Origin: Oligoflexales bacterium
Lineage (GTDB): Bacteria; Bdellovibrionota_B; Oligoflexia; Oligoflexales; RGVZ01
Direction of reading: 5' to 3'
Assembly: GCA_947468665.1 (NCBI GenBank)
Contig: CANILH010000012.1
Span: 1-55,669 of the forward strand
Length of the DNA: 55,669 nucleotides
Shown: piece after piece, positions 16,597 to 25,125 of the stretch
How positions within the stretch are numbered: the first letter of the stretch is position 1
How the letters are laid out: each line of letters opens with the position of its first letter
Notes under the pieces: generated by a model
Database searches by the model: none
The model's input: only the letters and a program-made list of their open reading frames with translations
Told to the model about the DNA's origin: nothing
Made by a program: the position numbers and the translations under genes

Positions 16597-17604
16597 TTAC
16601 TGCCCCATGAGCTGCGGCAGATCCTTCGCCAAAGCCTCCGCGCGGGTCGCAGCGACTTTCACATGCCAGCCAAGGAAGCTGCTTGTCAGCCAATACTCAT
16701 CTTTCCCTGCTTTGGTGAGCTTGCGCATCTGAATTGCCTCAGTCGCCGAGCCGACACCGGTCAGGGCAACCTCAAACAAAGCGGCTGTATTGCTTAAGCG
16801 GGCCTGTTCCTCCGCTGTCGCGTAGGTGGCAGCTTTAAGATGATCAAATCGCTCGAACCATGAAGCAGCAGACGCGACCGGCGCGCCGTTCCCTTCCTCA
16901 GGCGTCCAAAGCAAAGCGCTTTTTGAATCCCGCTTTAAATGGCTGAACTTGCGGATTTTACCGCCAGCGGTAACAGACACTGCCTGAATCTCCTCCATCG
17001 GCAACCGTGTTATCGCCCTTTCATAAACACGAAGTTCCGGCTTCTCGAAATCAGTAACAAAATCCCCTGCTATAAGCATCACTGTCTGATCCGCCTGATC
17101 CATGACATAAACATTTCGTGAACCGTATAGTTGCTTGCCAATCTTTAACGACAACAAGACTGCACCAGTCAAATCCTTGACCACCAATGTCTTCGTCGAG
17201 TTATCTAAACCAAACTCCTTCAGCTGATTAGCGGCTGGCTTACCGATCACCCTTAACGCCTGAAACGGCGAAAAGAGCGCGAGCATCTCATCAAACTTCG
17301 CCGACGCCATAAAACGTTCCTGTAGCGCGGGAAGATCCGCAGGCGGGACATTCGCCACCTGTGGAGCTGCCTTGCGTTTGATATCAATCCACCAGCGACC
17401 AGTAAGGTCCTGCCGCCGCGAGCCGGTCACAGCCATTTCCTGAGCCGAGAGATCAATATTGCCAATCCTGGACAGATCCAGATTAACGACCGCCACCTTA
17501 TCAGCAGAGTGTTCTTTAACAGGAATCGAGGCCCACCAGGCAGCACCCAAACAAACAGCCAACGCCAACCACCATGACCAGAGTCCATCTCGTGACATTC
17601 TCAT
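16597..17604 (-). CDS. DUF4340-like protein of a Gld-type ABC cluster
   Basis: A 335-residue protein with one N-terminal membrane segment (GLWSWWLALAVCLGAAWWA) and a long beta-rich periplasmic part (for example WWIDIKRKAAP, LKIGKQLYGSRNVYVMD). This matches the DUF4340 family, usually the last gene of ABC clusters with a GldG-like protein. ATG 17604 has GGAGG 6 nt upstream and overlaps the GldG stop by 4 nt (ATGA), so translation is coupled. The open frame to 17703 would run into the GldG gene. Molecular role unknown. Confidence 0.75.
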   Translation of the reverse strand: MRMSRDGLWSWWLALAVCLGAAWWASIPVKEHSADKVAVVNLDLSRIGNIDLSAQEMAVTGSRRQDLTGRWWIDIKRKAAPQVANVPPADLPALQERFMASAKFDEMLALFSPFQALRVIGKPAANQLKEFGLDNSTKTLVVKDLTGAVLLSLKIGKQLYGSRNVYVMDQADQTVMLIAGDFVTDFEKPELRVYERAITRLPMEEIQAVSVTAGGKIRKFSHLKRDSKSALLWTPEEGNGAPVASAASWFERFDHLKAATYATAEEQARLSNTAALFEVALTGVGSATEAIQMRKLTKAGKDEYWLTSSFLGWHVKVAATRAEALAKDLPQLMGQ

Positions 17605-19490
17605 GCGACACCTCCGCTGCGAGGCCGTCGGGCCCGGCGTGTTGCGAACGCTCCCAGGATCAGGACCAATCCGGGAACAAGCGCGATAGTCCCGTAGAAC
17701 CACGCGACATCCTCCTTATTTGTATGGCGAATCCTAATGTCTTCCTCAGACGAGGCGACTCCGGATGACTTCACGTCTCCTACCAGCCAACGCAACCCGT
17801 CCACAAAATAAATCAAATTCGCCTGATTCCTTATAATCGGGTCACTGACAGTCGACGCGTCGGCAAAAGCGACAATCCTGCCTGGTTTTAGTCCTTTGGA
17901 AATATCGACCTTGCGCTCAGCGACAGCGCCGATAACGCGGGGTTCTCGCTTCTCTTTAGCCTCGTTAAATTTGAAATCCCGGTTCTCATCCACAAACGTG
18001 TCCGACAAACTCCGGATCGTATCCGTCACTTTCCATTCTTTTACGTCCTGACTTGTGACGAAATAACCAGACCTGAAGGTCAAAACAGCGGCTCTTTGCT
18101 CATTCCGGGCCAGAGACTGCACCGACTCGTGGGACGTGAATACATTGCTGAAAAGGAACCAAACGTCGGCATCTGATCGGGTCGCAGCGACAAAATTCTC
18201 CGTGTTGGCGAGCACTTTCGGCTCATACCTGAGTCCCGCCTCCGCCAGCCATTTCACCAGCGGATCTTTCGCCGCGTCACGGACACCATTTGAGATCGTC
18301 GCCTCTGTCGGTGCGTCAATATCGAACATGACCAGAAGCCTCCCACCGTTTTCGACGTATGCTTGAATGGCCCGGGCCTCCTCGTCAAGAAACGGCTGAT
18401 CCCCTCCAACCACGACAACAGCGTCAGCGTCCGCCGGCACCTCACGGGTCGCGCCGTCGCCAACACCGAAATAACGCATATTAAAGTTCAGGTTACGAAG
18501 AAAGCCCTCAAGAAGTTTGATTGATTTGAGCGGCGAGCCCTCATCGCCCGCCGACCAGCTAAGCTCGCCGTGCCCGCGGGTGAAATAAAGGTTTTTGCGT
18601 TTCTCAGTTACGCCAAGCAAAGCCTTCTGAAAGTCCGCGTCAATATTTTTGAGATTTTTCCTGGCAGCCGTAATGGTCAGGCCGATATCAAATCGCTCTG
18701 TCTGGCCACCAGACCTCAGCACCGCAAACCCGTTGCGGCTGACTTTGTAGTCCTCGGCCGCGACCGGACTGACCTCAACGTCCTTATACTGAACCGTTAA
18801 CTTCGGGGTCCGCACGCCTAAACTATCGAAATAAAGCCTCGCCTGAGACAGCACCTCGTTACCCTGCGGGAAAAATAACACCACCTCAACGTCCTGTCCG
18901 AGAGACTGAAGCATCTTCACAGTCGACTCACCTGGCTGTGTGGTTTTTAGATAACTCAGATCCCATGTGACATTTTTCTTCACGGCAACAAAGTTAAGAG
19001 CGGCCATCATAACCGCAAGCATGCCGATTTTGAGCCATCCGACCGCGGCCATTCGCACACGCTGGGGCTCGGCGTAGTCACCGCGGCCGTTGCTCATCTG
19101 AGCCCACTCCACCCCAAGACCCATGAAAAAACCAAGAGTTCCTAATAGCAACCACGTCGCCAGCAATGCCTTGGTCAAAAACGTATCGGGAGCGGGCTTT
19201 GTTCCCAGCACTTTCGCGTAAACAAAATAAACTGCGAACGCGGCAATGATCTGCAATTGCCAAAGGATCGCGAGCCGCCATGACGGCTCTTCACGATTGT
19301 GACCCCGTGACTTCGCTCCCCTGAGCGCGAACCCCGCGCAGGCCATTGCGGCGATCATTAAAAATACGCCACAGCCAATGAGCCACCAATGTGCCGTGCC
19401 TGTTGGAAAATACCGATTCCCTGCGAACACTAGGGTCGCGACTACAAAGATCGCTGGAATTCTTAAAGTTTCAATTAATCGAGCATTCAT
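17601..19490 (-). CDS. GldG-like ABC transporter accessory protein
   Basis: A 629-residue protein with four N-terminal membrane segments (about residues 10-150) and a fifth at 165-185. A large periplasmic region follows with the ABC-type uncharacterised/IFT-like pattern (VEVVLFFPQGNEV, NLYFTRGHGE, ADAVVVVGGDQPFLDEEARAIQAYVENGGRLLVMFD). The last membrane segment is near 600-620. GldG works with GldA and GldF in gliding of Bacteroidota; in other phyla the role is unknown. It starts 48 nt after the permease and overlaps the DUF4340-like gene by 4 nt. Confidence 0.82.
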   Translation of the reverse strand: MNARLIETLRIPAIFVVATLVFAGNRYFPTGTAHWWLIGCGVFLMIAAMACAGFALRGAKSRGHNREEPSWRLAILWQLQIIAAFAVYFVYAKVLGTKPAPDTFLTKALLATWLLLGTLGFFMGLGVEWAQMSNGRGDYAEPQRVRMAAVGWLKIGMLAVMMAALNFVAVKKNVTWDLSYLKTTQPGESTVKMLQSLGQDVEVVLFFPQGNEVLSQARLYFDSLGVRTPKLTVQYKDVEVSPVAAEDYKVSRNGFAVLRSGGQTERFDIGLTITAARKNLKNIDADFQKALLGVTEKRKNLYFTRGHGELSWSAGDEGSPLKSIKLLEGFLRNLNFNMRYFGVGDGATREVPADADAVVVVGGDQPFLDEEARAIQAYVENGGRLLVMFDIDAPTEATISNGVRDAAKDPLVKWLAEAGLRYEPKVLANTENFVAATRSDADVWFLFSNVFTSHESVQSLARNEQRAAVLTFRSGYFVTSQDVKEWKVTDTIRSLSDTFVDENRDFKFNEAKEKREPRVIGAVAERKVDISKGLKPGRIVAFADASTVSDPIIRNQANLIYFVDGLRWLVGDVKSSGVASSEEDIRIRHTNKEDVAWFYGTIALVPGLVLILGAFATRRARRPRSGGVA

Positions 19491-19538
19491 GATTTCGCCT
19501 TATTCAACAGGTAACACGCAAAACACGGGACAAAAGAC

Positions 19539-20267
19539 CTAACCTTGACAGCGCCTGCCCGCGAGAGCCCTCGTCGCGCACTCCAGAAAAAACACAACCA
19601 AGCCTACATAAAACATCAGGTCTTTCAGGTTAACGATACCGTTGCTGAAAGGCGTGAAGTGATCATTGTGGATGGAAAGCCATCCAAAAATATCCTTGAA
19701 CGGCTGATCGACGACTTTCGCTAGCATCCAAAGAGTCAGCAGAATCACGGTGCCGAACGCGCCGCCGACTGCGGCCACCAGTTGGTTTGGCGCGAGTGTT
19801 GATACGAACAGCGTGAGAGAGATTGTAGTGGCCCCGAGCAGCGTCAGACAAAGGTAACCGGCCGCGATATGCCCAACCGATATTTTCCCGTGTACCATCA
19901 CCAATCCTGGCATATAAAGAGACGCCACTTGAAGAATCATAGAGAACAAGAGTGCCGACAGAAACTTCCCGTAAATGACCTGCCTCTCGCTCACCGGCGA
20001 GGAATAAAGCAACGCGATCGTGCCGTTTTGCTTTTCTTCAGCCATAAGTCTCATGGCAAGAAAAATCCCGGCCACCATGCTCATACCACTGGCGAAATAA
20101 AAGAAATCCGCGAGCACCTCAGCTGACAGCTTCGGCTCATTGCCGACCGCGAACGCGTTAAAAAGAAGCCCGTCAATGACCAGTGCCGCCGCGACAATCA
20201 CATACCCCATCCATGTGTTGAAAAATGCCGCGAGCTCCCGCGACGCGATATGCCAGGTCTTATCCAT
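19539..20267 (-). CDS. ABC-2 type permease, GldF-like
   Basis: A 242-residue membrane protein with six predicted segments and the ABC-2 plan (RELAAFFNTWMGYVIVAAALVI; ALLYSSPVSERQVIYGKFLSALLFSMIL, a typical GldF/NosY segment). It forms the channel partner of the ATPase encoded just upstream. ATG 20267 has GGAGG 6 nt before it and overlaps the ATPase stop by 8 nt. The frame open to 20321 is not supported by a ribosome site. Confidence 0.85.
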   Translation of the reverse strand: MDKTWHIASRELAAFFNTWMGYVIVAAALVIDGLLFNAFAVGNEPKLSAEVLADFFYFASGMSMVAGIFLAMRLMAEEKQNGTIALLYSSPVSERQVIYGKFLSALLFSMILQVASLYMPGLVMVHGKISVGHIAAGYLCLTLLGATTISLTLFVSTLAPNQLVAAVGGAFGTVILLTLWMLAKVVDQPFKDIFGWLSIHNDHFTPFSNGIVNLKDLMFYVGLVVFFLECATRALAGRRCQG

Positions 20268-21243
20268 GAGCAGCCTCCGATGATCCATTGGATGGTGTTG
20301 TGTCTTTGGACGCGCGAACAAGATTCATAAACACGGTCTCAAGCCCATCACCCTCACGCCCGATCTCAAGCAACTCGGCACCAGACGTGATCAGAGTTTT
20401 TGCGATTACCGCTCTGAGATCGCCGTCACACTCCACCGTTAATATTTTAGTACCGCTTGCCGCGCTCTGGGCCTCTATGACCCGCCGGACTCCAGAAAGT
20501 CCTTTAAGAGCGGCCATATCGCAGGTCCCTTTGATTTCAGCCACCACACGCATGGATGTGACGAACGCCTTCTCAAGCTCCGCCTCATTTCCCTCAGCCA
20601 CGAGCCGACCTTTATCGATAATCAGAATCCGGTCACAGGTGCGGGTGATCTCGGAAAGAATGTGGCTCGATAGAATAACCGTATGTTTGCCACGCAGCGA
20701 CAGGATCAAATCCCGCATCTCAACAATCTGAACGGGGTCAAGACCGTTGATCGGCTCATCAAGAATGATGACCCGGGGATTATGAATCAAAGCCTGGGCG
20801 ATCCCCACCCGTTGCCGGAATCCATGGGACAACTCGCCGAGCGGCTGCCATGCCACCTCAACTAAATTTGTTTTGCGGAGCACATCAGCGATCCGCTCGT
20901 CGATTTTGCCCGGCGCTACGTTTTTGAGCTTTGCGACATAACGCAGATAAGGAACAACCCGCATTTCATCATAGAGCGGCGGACGATCTGGAAGGTAACC
21001 TATCAGCTCACGAACCCGGTCAGAGTCGTCCTCGACGGAAAAGCCCGCCATAGACGCGCCGCCTGAGGACGGCAATAAAAATGATCCAAGGATTTTCAGG
21101 ATTGTGCTTTTACCGGCCCCGTTAAGGCCCAGCAGTCCTACAACCTCGCCTTCCTTGATATCGAAACTTACGTCCCGCACTGCGGCATAGGGACCGTAAA
21201 ATTTTGAAAGCCCGCGAACCTCGATTAAAGACATGACAACCAT
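20260..21243 (-). CDS. ABC transporter ATP-binding protein, GldA-like
   Basis: A 327-residue ATPase with Walker A GLNGAGKST (39-47), a Q-loop region YLPDRPPLYDEM, signature LSHGFRQR, Walker B VIILDEPINGLDP and the H-loop His in SSHILSE. After ~residue 220 there is the C-terminal domain typical of long-form ABC-2 ATPases. First gene of a four-gene operon with permease, GldG-like and DUF4340-like genes, all overlapping or nearly so. The start is uncertain: ATG 21243 and ATG 21234 both lack a clear Shine-Dalgarno sequence. Confidence 0.9.
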   Translation of the reverse strand: MVVMSLIEVRGLSKFYGPYAAVRDVSFDIKEGEVVGLLGLNGAGKSTILKILGSFLLPSSGGASMAGFSVEDDSDRVRELIGYLPDRPPLYDEMRVVPYLRYVAKLKNVAPGKIDERIADVLRKTNLVEVAWQPLGELSHGFRQRVGIAQALIHNPRVIILDEPINGLDPVQIVEMRDLILSLRGKHTVILSSHILSEITRTCDRILIIDKGRLVAEGNEAELEKAFVTSMRVVAEIKGTCDMAALKGLSGVRRVIEAQSAASGTKILTVECDGDLRAVIAKTLITSGAELLEIGREGDGLETVFMNLVRASKDTTPSNGSSEAAHG

Positions 21244-21386
21244 CCGTGATTCTTAATGAAACAGCGTTAATATCAATCAACACCAATACTCTGCCAAGGT
21301 CATCGTCGATCGTCAACCACTGGTCACGAAAGTCAGGCCATATTACTATATTGTTAGAGACTTTATCATTGTGGGGAGGGGAAGCT

Positions 21387-22190
21387 ATGCGTTCATTTAA
21401 AGCATCTGGTGGATTTTTACTGGTTGGCGTCACTTTAGTCGTCATCATGGGCTGTCGCACTAATCTTCGCCCCGAAACAACCGCCGGAGACCTTCTGTCT
21501 GTGGATATCCGGCTGACACAAATGCGGGATCAAGATCAGAGTCGCACCGATTTAATGTATACCCTATCTGGGTGCGGCGCTGGAAGCACGAGTGGCAGCA
21601 AAGGGACAGACAACATTGTCCAGTTTCAAACACAAAATTTGCATAAAGACGATCAATGCGATGTAAAGATCCAGTCAGGCAATTCATCCATCGGTCCCGC
21701 GAAGTGGTCTGCTGAGGATGGGCTGATGTATGAGGCCCGCAGAGTCGCCATAGCCAGCAATGAAGGCAAACTTTCTGGTATCGCGATCCTCCAGCAGATG
21801 TACGTGCCCGACATCGCGACAACACCTGGCTCCGTAATCTGGAAAATGAGCGTCGGAGTCCTAGCGCCCAAGGCTATGATTGCCCCCTGCACCTGCAAAA
21901 TCGCCTGCGACCCAGCAATCGAGGCCAATGTCGCGAACATGGACATCGACTCGTCCAAGACAAAAGGTCTCTGCCAGTTCGCGAACTTCGCCAAACCAGA
22001 GCTCGCAAAACTTTCCTGTGTCAAAATGGAAGTGCAGTGCGGAAGCGATTTTTACGTCGGGTCATGGCCAAGCGCCATACCTGTTGACGGCAGCTCCGCT
22101 AAAGTGCAAACACTGCCTGATTTAACATTGCAAGCCGGCACCCCGGAACAAACAAGCAACACGACCATCGAGGTGGTCGTGCCGCATTGA
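21387..22190 (+). CDS. exported lipoprotein of unknown function
   Basis: The protein (267 residues from ATG 21387) has a lipoprotein signal ending VVIMGC and about 10 further Cys, including a CTCKIAC cluster, suggesting disulfides in the periplasm or at the surface. I recognise no domain. The start is fixed by GGGGAGGGG shortly upstream and the signal peptide immediately downstream; the longer open frame to 21246 adds no sensible sequence. It is divergent from the ABC cluster and convergent with the next gene. Confidence 0.75.
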   Translation: MRSFKASGGFLLVGVTLVVIMGCRTNLRPETTAGDLLSVDIRLTQMRDQDQSRTDLMYTLSGCGAGSTSGSKGTDNIVQFQTQNLHKDDQCDVKIQSGNSSIGPAKWSAEDGLMYEARRVAIASNEGKLSGIAILQQMYVPDIATTPGSVIWKMSVGVLAPKAMIAPCTCKIACDPAIEANVANMDIDSSKTKGLCQFANFAKPELAKLSCVKMEVQCGSDFYVGSWPSAIPVDGSSAKVQTLPDLTLQAGTPEQTSNTTIEVVVPH

Positions 22191-22223
22191 GACTCTCAAC
22201 ATGGAACCGGTGAAAAACAAAAA

Positions 22224-22248
22224 ACCCCGCGGTGATGTACCGCGGGGT
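22224..22248. terminator. bidirectional terminator
   Basis: ACCCCGCGGT pairs with ACCGCGGGGT around GATGT. T-rich sequence follows on the plus strand (GTTTTGTTTT) and A-rich sequence precedes it, giving T's on the minus strand. It sits between two convergent genes. Confidence 0.9.
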
Positions 22249-22273
22249 GTTTTGTTTTCGGGATCTTGCCCGA

Positions 22274-23281
22274 TCAGACGAACCGGCTGTGGCGAGTGCT
22301 GATGGCACTTACGGAGCTAACATCGAAATCGAAGTCACTTCCGGATGCTTTTTTAGCGAACCCCCTCTTTTTCGCGGGGCGGGTTGCGTCGAGCGAGTGA
22401 ATGTCACTCAGTTCGTAGTCCGCGTCGCTTTTAGTTGAGCCATGATCCCAGTCATACTGGAGCTCCTCAGTCAGGGCGCGTATGCGGCGGGCGCTCATCC
22501 AGCGAACAAACATGAAAGGAAGAATCAAGGCGAGAAAGCCACCAAGAACAGTTCCACCAATCATGATCTCCTTCTCAAAACGCTTAGGGGCGATGCCCTC
22601 GACAGCAATAGAGCTCATGGACTTCCAGGCAGCGTCGTAAGTCGCGGGAGTCGCGAAGTTCGCCGCGAGATCGCTGTAGGTCGAAAGGTAAGATTTTTTC
22701 TCACCGGAAACCAGGATCTGCATCTGCATCATGGGGAACCCGTTAACGGTAAGCTGGGAGAACAAAACCATCCCGTCGTTCTTACCTTTGTAGTCAAACA
22801 ACTTCACGTCAGTGAACATAAAGTCTTTCAGGGAAGACTCGCGGGCGATCATTTTGGAGATGTCCGCTTTCACGTCCTCTATGGCTGCCTGATCAATTGA
22901 CCGAGCCTCAGGGAGCGTCACTAAAGTAATGTTGCGTGTAAAAATCGGCTTTGTGTAATCAATAGGAGCGGTCTGTGGAGGTAGAACCTCTTTCATAACA
23001 AGACCCATACCCAGGGATCTGCGCTCAATCTTCCAACCAGGCACTCCATTGATGGCAAGGCCTTCGCCAAGCTGTATGGCCGACCCATTGGAGATTTCAT
23101 CCGCGGGCTCCGCGGGTGCTGCGGCCGCTTCCGCGGCAGTCTTTGTTTCGGTTTCCGCGACAACTTTTTTTTCGGTTTCCGCCGAAATTGCGATAGACGC
23201 CACTCCCCAGACTGCACTCATAACGAGCAGTCCGGTGGCGACCTTCCATTTCGTGGGACGTAACTGGGAGCTTAATTTCAT
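22274..23281 (-). CDS. membrane-anchored protein with periplasmic domain, unknown function
   Basis: The 335-residue protein has a Sec signal ending around AISA-E, an Ala/Glu-rich stretch, a periplasmic domain to about residue 235, one membrane segment (IGGTVLGGFLALILPFMFV) and a ~75-residue cytoplasmic tail with basic and acidic clusters. The arrangement suggests a signal- or force-coupling protein, but I recognise no family. GAGGTGG precedes the ATG. Confidence 0.7.
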   Translation of the reverse strand: MKLSSQLRPTKWKVATGLLVMSAVWGVASIAISAETEKKVVAETETKTAAEAAAAPAEPADEISNGSAIQLGEGLAINGVPGWKIERRSLGMGLVMKEVLPPQTAPIDYTKPIFTRNITLVTLPEARSIDQAAIEDVKADISKMIARESSLKDFMFTDVKLFDYKGKNDGMVLFSQLTVNGFPMMQMQILVSGEKKSYLSTYSDLAANFATPATYDAAWKSMSSIAVEGIAPKRFEKEIMIGGTVLGGFLALILPFMFVRWMSARRIRALTEELQYDWDHGSTKSDADYELSDIHSLDATRPAKKRGFAKKASGSDFDFDVSSVSAISTRHSRFV

Positions 23282-23488
23282 AGATCCACCTCAACAGCAA
23301 AAGTTAACAACAGCAGCTCAGATCCTCTCAGAACTATGAGAGTTAAAGCAGTTATACGCTTATTTTAATAAAATGCAAGTTATTTTAATGAATTTTATGT
23401 ATTTTCTTAAAAAATGACTGCGCTTTTTTATAAACGCCTGATATTGCTATAATTTCTGCCGGCATTCATGCATGCAGCACCAACGCCG

Positions 23489-23521
23489 GGGGGCCCAGCT
23501 CCGGCGTCGGAGCTAGCCCCC
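23489..23521. other. strong hairpin in a 296-nt non-coding gap
   Basis: GGGGGC (23489-23494) pairs with GCCCCC (23516-23521), and AGCTCCG (23497-23503) with CGGAGCT (23508-23514) around GCGT, a 13-bp stem with a 2/1 internal loop. No T run follows on either strand. The rest of the gap 23282-23577 is AT-rich next to the 23281 gene, with a TGCATGCA palindrome and a C7T7 run near 23560; I see no gene. Confidence 0.6.
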
Positions 23522-23577
23522 ATGACCTCTATTCTTGGAAATTTTTGAGGGTTTTGCCCCCCCTTTTTTTGAACCCA

Positions 23578-23943
23578 CTATGGGATTACAAAGTTACAAG
23601 CTCCACGTTGCCAAGCAGCCCAAGATACTGTCGCGCTCTCCCCATCGCGATTTCTCCAGCCCTCGCGCACAAGGGAAGTACAAAGGGGGTAGCCATTCCT
23701 CGCATGCTCGGCCATCCCCTGTTTGCAGGCGTAGACTAACTGACTATTGCAGAGCAGCGCGCTTATGCGCCGCGGATACACCACATCGTCTTCGTTATAC
23801 ATTCTCTCCCAAATCTGACAAAACGAATCCGCCTCCATCGTACCAAACTGGTACCCATCCGAAAAACACTCGTCGGCGCGCGCAGTGGCGCCTTGGAACG
23901 ACAACGAACTCAGCAGAATCAAAATACCCGACAACAATTTCAT
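23578..23943 (-). CDS. small exported Cys-containing protein
   Basis: The 121-residue protein has a clear Sec signal (MKLLSGILILLSSLSFQG, cleavage likely ATARA-D). The mature ~97 residues hold six Cys and many aromatic residues, consistent with a disulfide-stabilised periplasmic or secreted protein. No family is recognised. GGAGG lies 6 nt before the ATG, which strongly supports the start. Confidence 0.72.
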   Translation of the reverse strand: MKLLSGILILLSSLSFQGATARADECFSDGYQFGTMEADSFCQIWERMYNEDDVVYPRRISALLCNSQLVYACKQGMAEHARNGYPLCTSLVREGWRNRDGESATVSWAAWQRGACNFVIP

Positions 23944-24275
23944 AATATTCCTCCAGCTTCAAAAAAAAATGGTTCCTGAACGACAGCGCGAAAAAATCGC
24001 GCCTCTTAAGCGATGTCGTCTGCATGAACCATGCCTATGTCAAAAGCCCTCAAATCACGAAAAAGCCTGTGAATAACTTTTGCGAGACGGCCCGTTTTAG
24101 CGGAATTGGTGGCTAACGGCGCTTCCGGCGTGGGAACATACCGGAAGGTTGACGACCTACGATCGATAAATAAATCGACTGGTAAACATTTCTATTTACC
24201 GATTCTTTGAGCCTGATCGTCGGAGTGAGTTGGATGATTTTTGCTCGTACTCGGAAGCATCTCCAATTTCTAGCG
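23944..24275. other. intergenic region without a supported gene
   Basis: This stretch holds the leader of the 23943 gene and a modest hairpin, GGTAAA/TTTACC at 24181-24200 with an outer AATCG/CGATT, that could end transcription of the gene at 24276. Open frames here (for example on the minus strand to 24113) are basic, Arg-rich and look like shadows. Confidence 0.4.
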
Positions 24276-24569
24276 TTACGCCGCGATTTTCTTATTTGGA
24301 AACCGCAGGCTAAAGCGCAGAACATACGTCTGCCAGGCCGCACGGGATCGCTCCCGGGCCTCCTCATCATCCTCGTGCTGACGACCGTACTCAAGCATCG
24401 CGTAGGCATACCTGCGACACATATCCCAGGCCGCCTTATTTCCGTGCGCGTCCAGGAGATGCCTGATCTTTTGCTCATATGGCTTTGAGTTAACCAGCCT
24501 CGGAGTAGCCTTGCCAAATTTCTCGACAGTGAACAGAAACGATTCTAATTTTTGGCCAATCGCCAGCAA
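24276..24569 (-). CDS. small helical protein, unknown function
   Basis: A predicted 97-residue, charged, helix-rich protein (for example PYEQKIRHLLDAHGNKAAWDM, QHEDDEEARERSRAAWQTYV). Amino-acid usage looks like a real cytosolic protein. The only plausible start is TTG 24569 (or an ATT nearby), inside the end of the upstream lipoprotein gene with a 25-nt overlap, so it would depend on coupled translation. No family recognised; it may be an immunity or chaperone-like partner, but nothing shows this. Confidence 0.5.
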   Translation of the reverse strand: MLAIGQKLESFLFTVEKFGKATPRLVNSKPYEQKIRHLLDAHGNKAAWDMCRRYAYAMLEYGRQHEDDEEARERSRAAWQTYVLRFSLRFPNKKIAA

Positions 24570-25036
24570 TCAATCAAAGTTTTCTCTTTCCCGTCTTGAT
24601 CGATACTCGTAATTCCGACGTGGGGCGTCACATTGACTACATCATCGAATTGATACTGAACATGAATGCCGTTATCCCCAACTCTGGCATTACAAAAAGC
24701 GCCAGAATCAATTCCGTTGAAGCACTTCGTTTTAACCACGCCAGTAACCAGCAAATTCTCCGAAAATGACAGAGTCAGGCTCTTGATTCCGCCCTGACCG
24801 AAAATTGAAAAGTCGACGCCTTCCCTTTCGTGGACAATGACCGTGCATTCCTTGCCGCTACCGTCCAACTCGGTTTGCCCGACATATGTCCCCTCTTTCA
24901 CCATGGAAACGCGCCTTCCACCTCGACCTTCGGATTTGACGCCGGATTCCCCTGAATTCGCGGGCGCGTGTTTGCAGCTAACAAGACATAAAATGGCGCA
25001 ATTTGCCAAAATACCCAGAGCCAAAAAGACTTTCAT
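24545..25036 (-). CDS. exported lipoprotein of unknown function
   Basis: A 163-residue protein with lipobox LVSC (Cys21), a charged linker and a beta-rich domain with several Cys (GKECTVIV, TKCFNGIDSGAFC, IDCWRL). No domain recognised. ATG 25036 lies after AGGAG with suitable spacing. It is followed by an overlapping small open frame on the same strand and is divergent from the lipoprotein at 25126. Confidence 0.7.
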   Translation of the reverse strand: MKVFLALGILANCAILCLVSCKHAPANSGESGVKSEGRGGRRVSMVKEGTYVGQTELDGSGKECTVIVHEREGVDFSIFGQGGIKSLTLSFSENLLVTGVVKTKCFNGIDSGAFCNARVGDNGIHVQYQFDDVVNVTPHVGITSIDQDGKEKTLIDCWRLAKN

Positions 25037-25125
25037 GAAAAACTCCTGATGAAGATTTGAAGACTTTGCCGAGACCCTGATGGTATCATTTTAGCATAGC
25101 TTAAACAAATATCACTGGGGCAAAT

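Noticed and set aside
24113-24517. 134-codon minus-strand open frame overlapping the 97-residue gene in another frame
   Set aside because: Arg- and Met-rich translation without a start signal; the other frame looks more protein-like.
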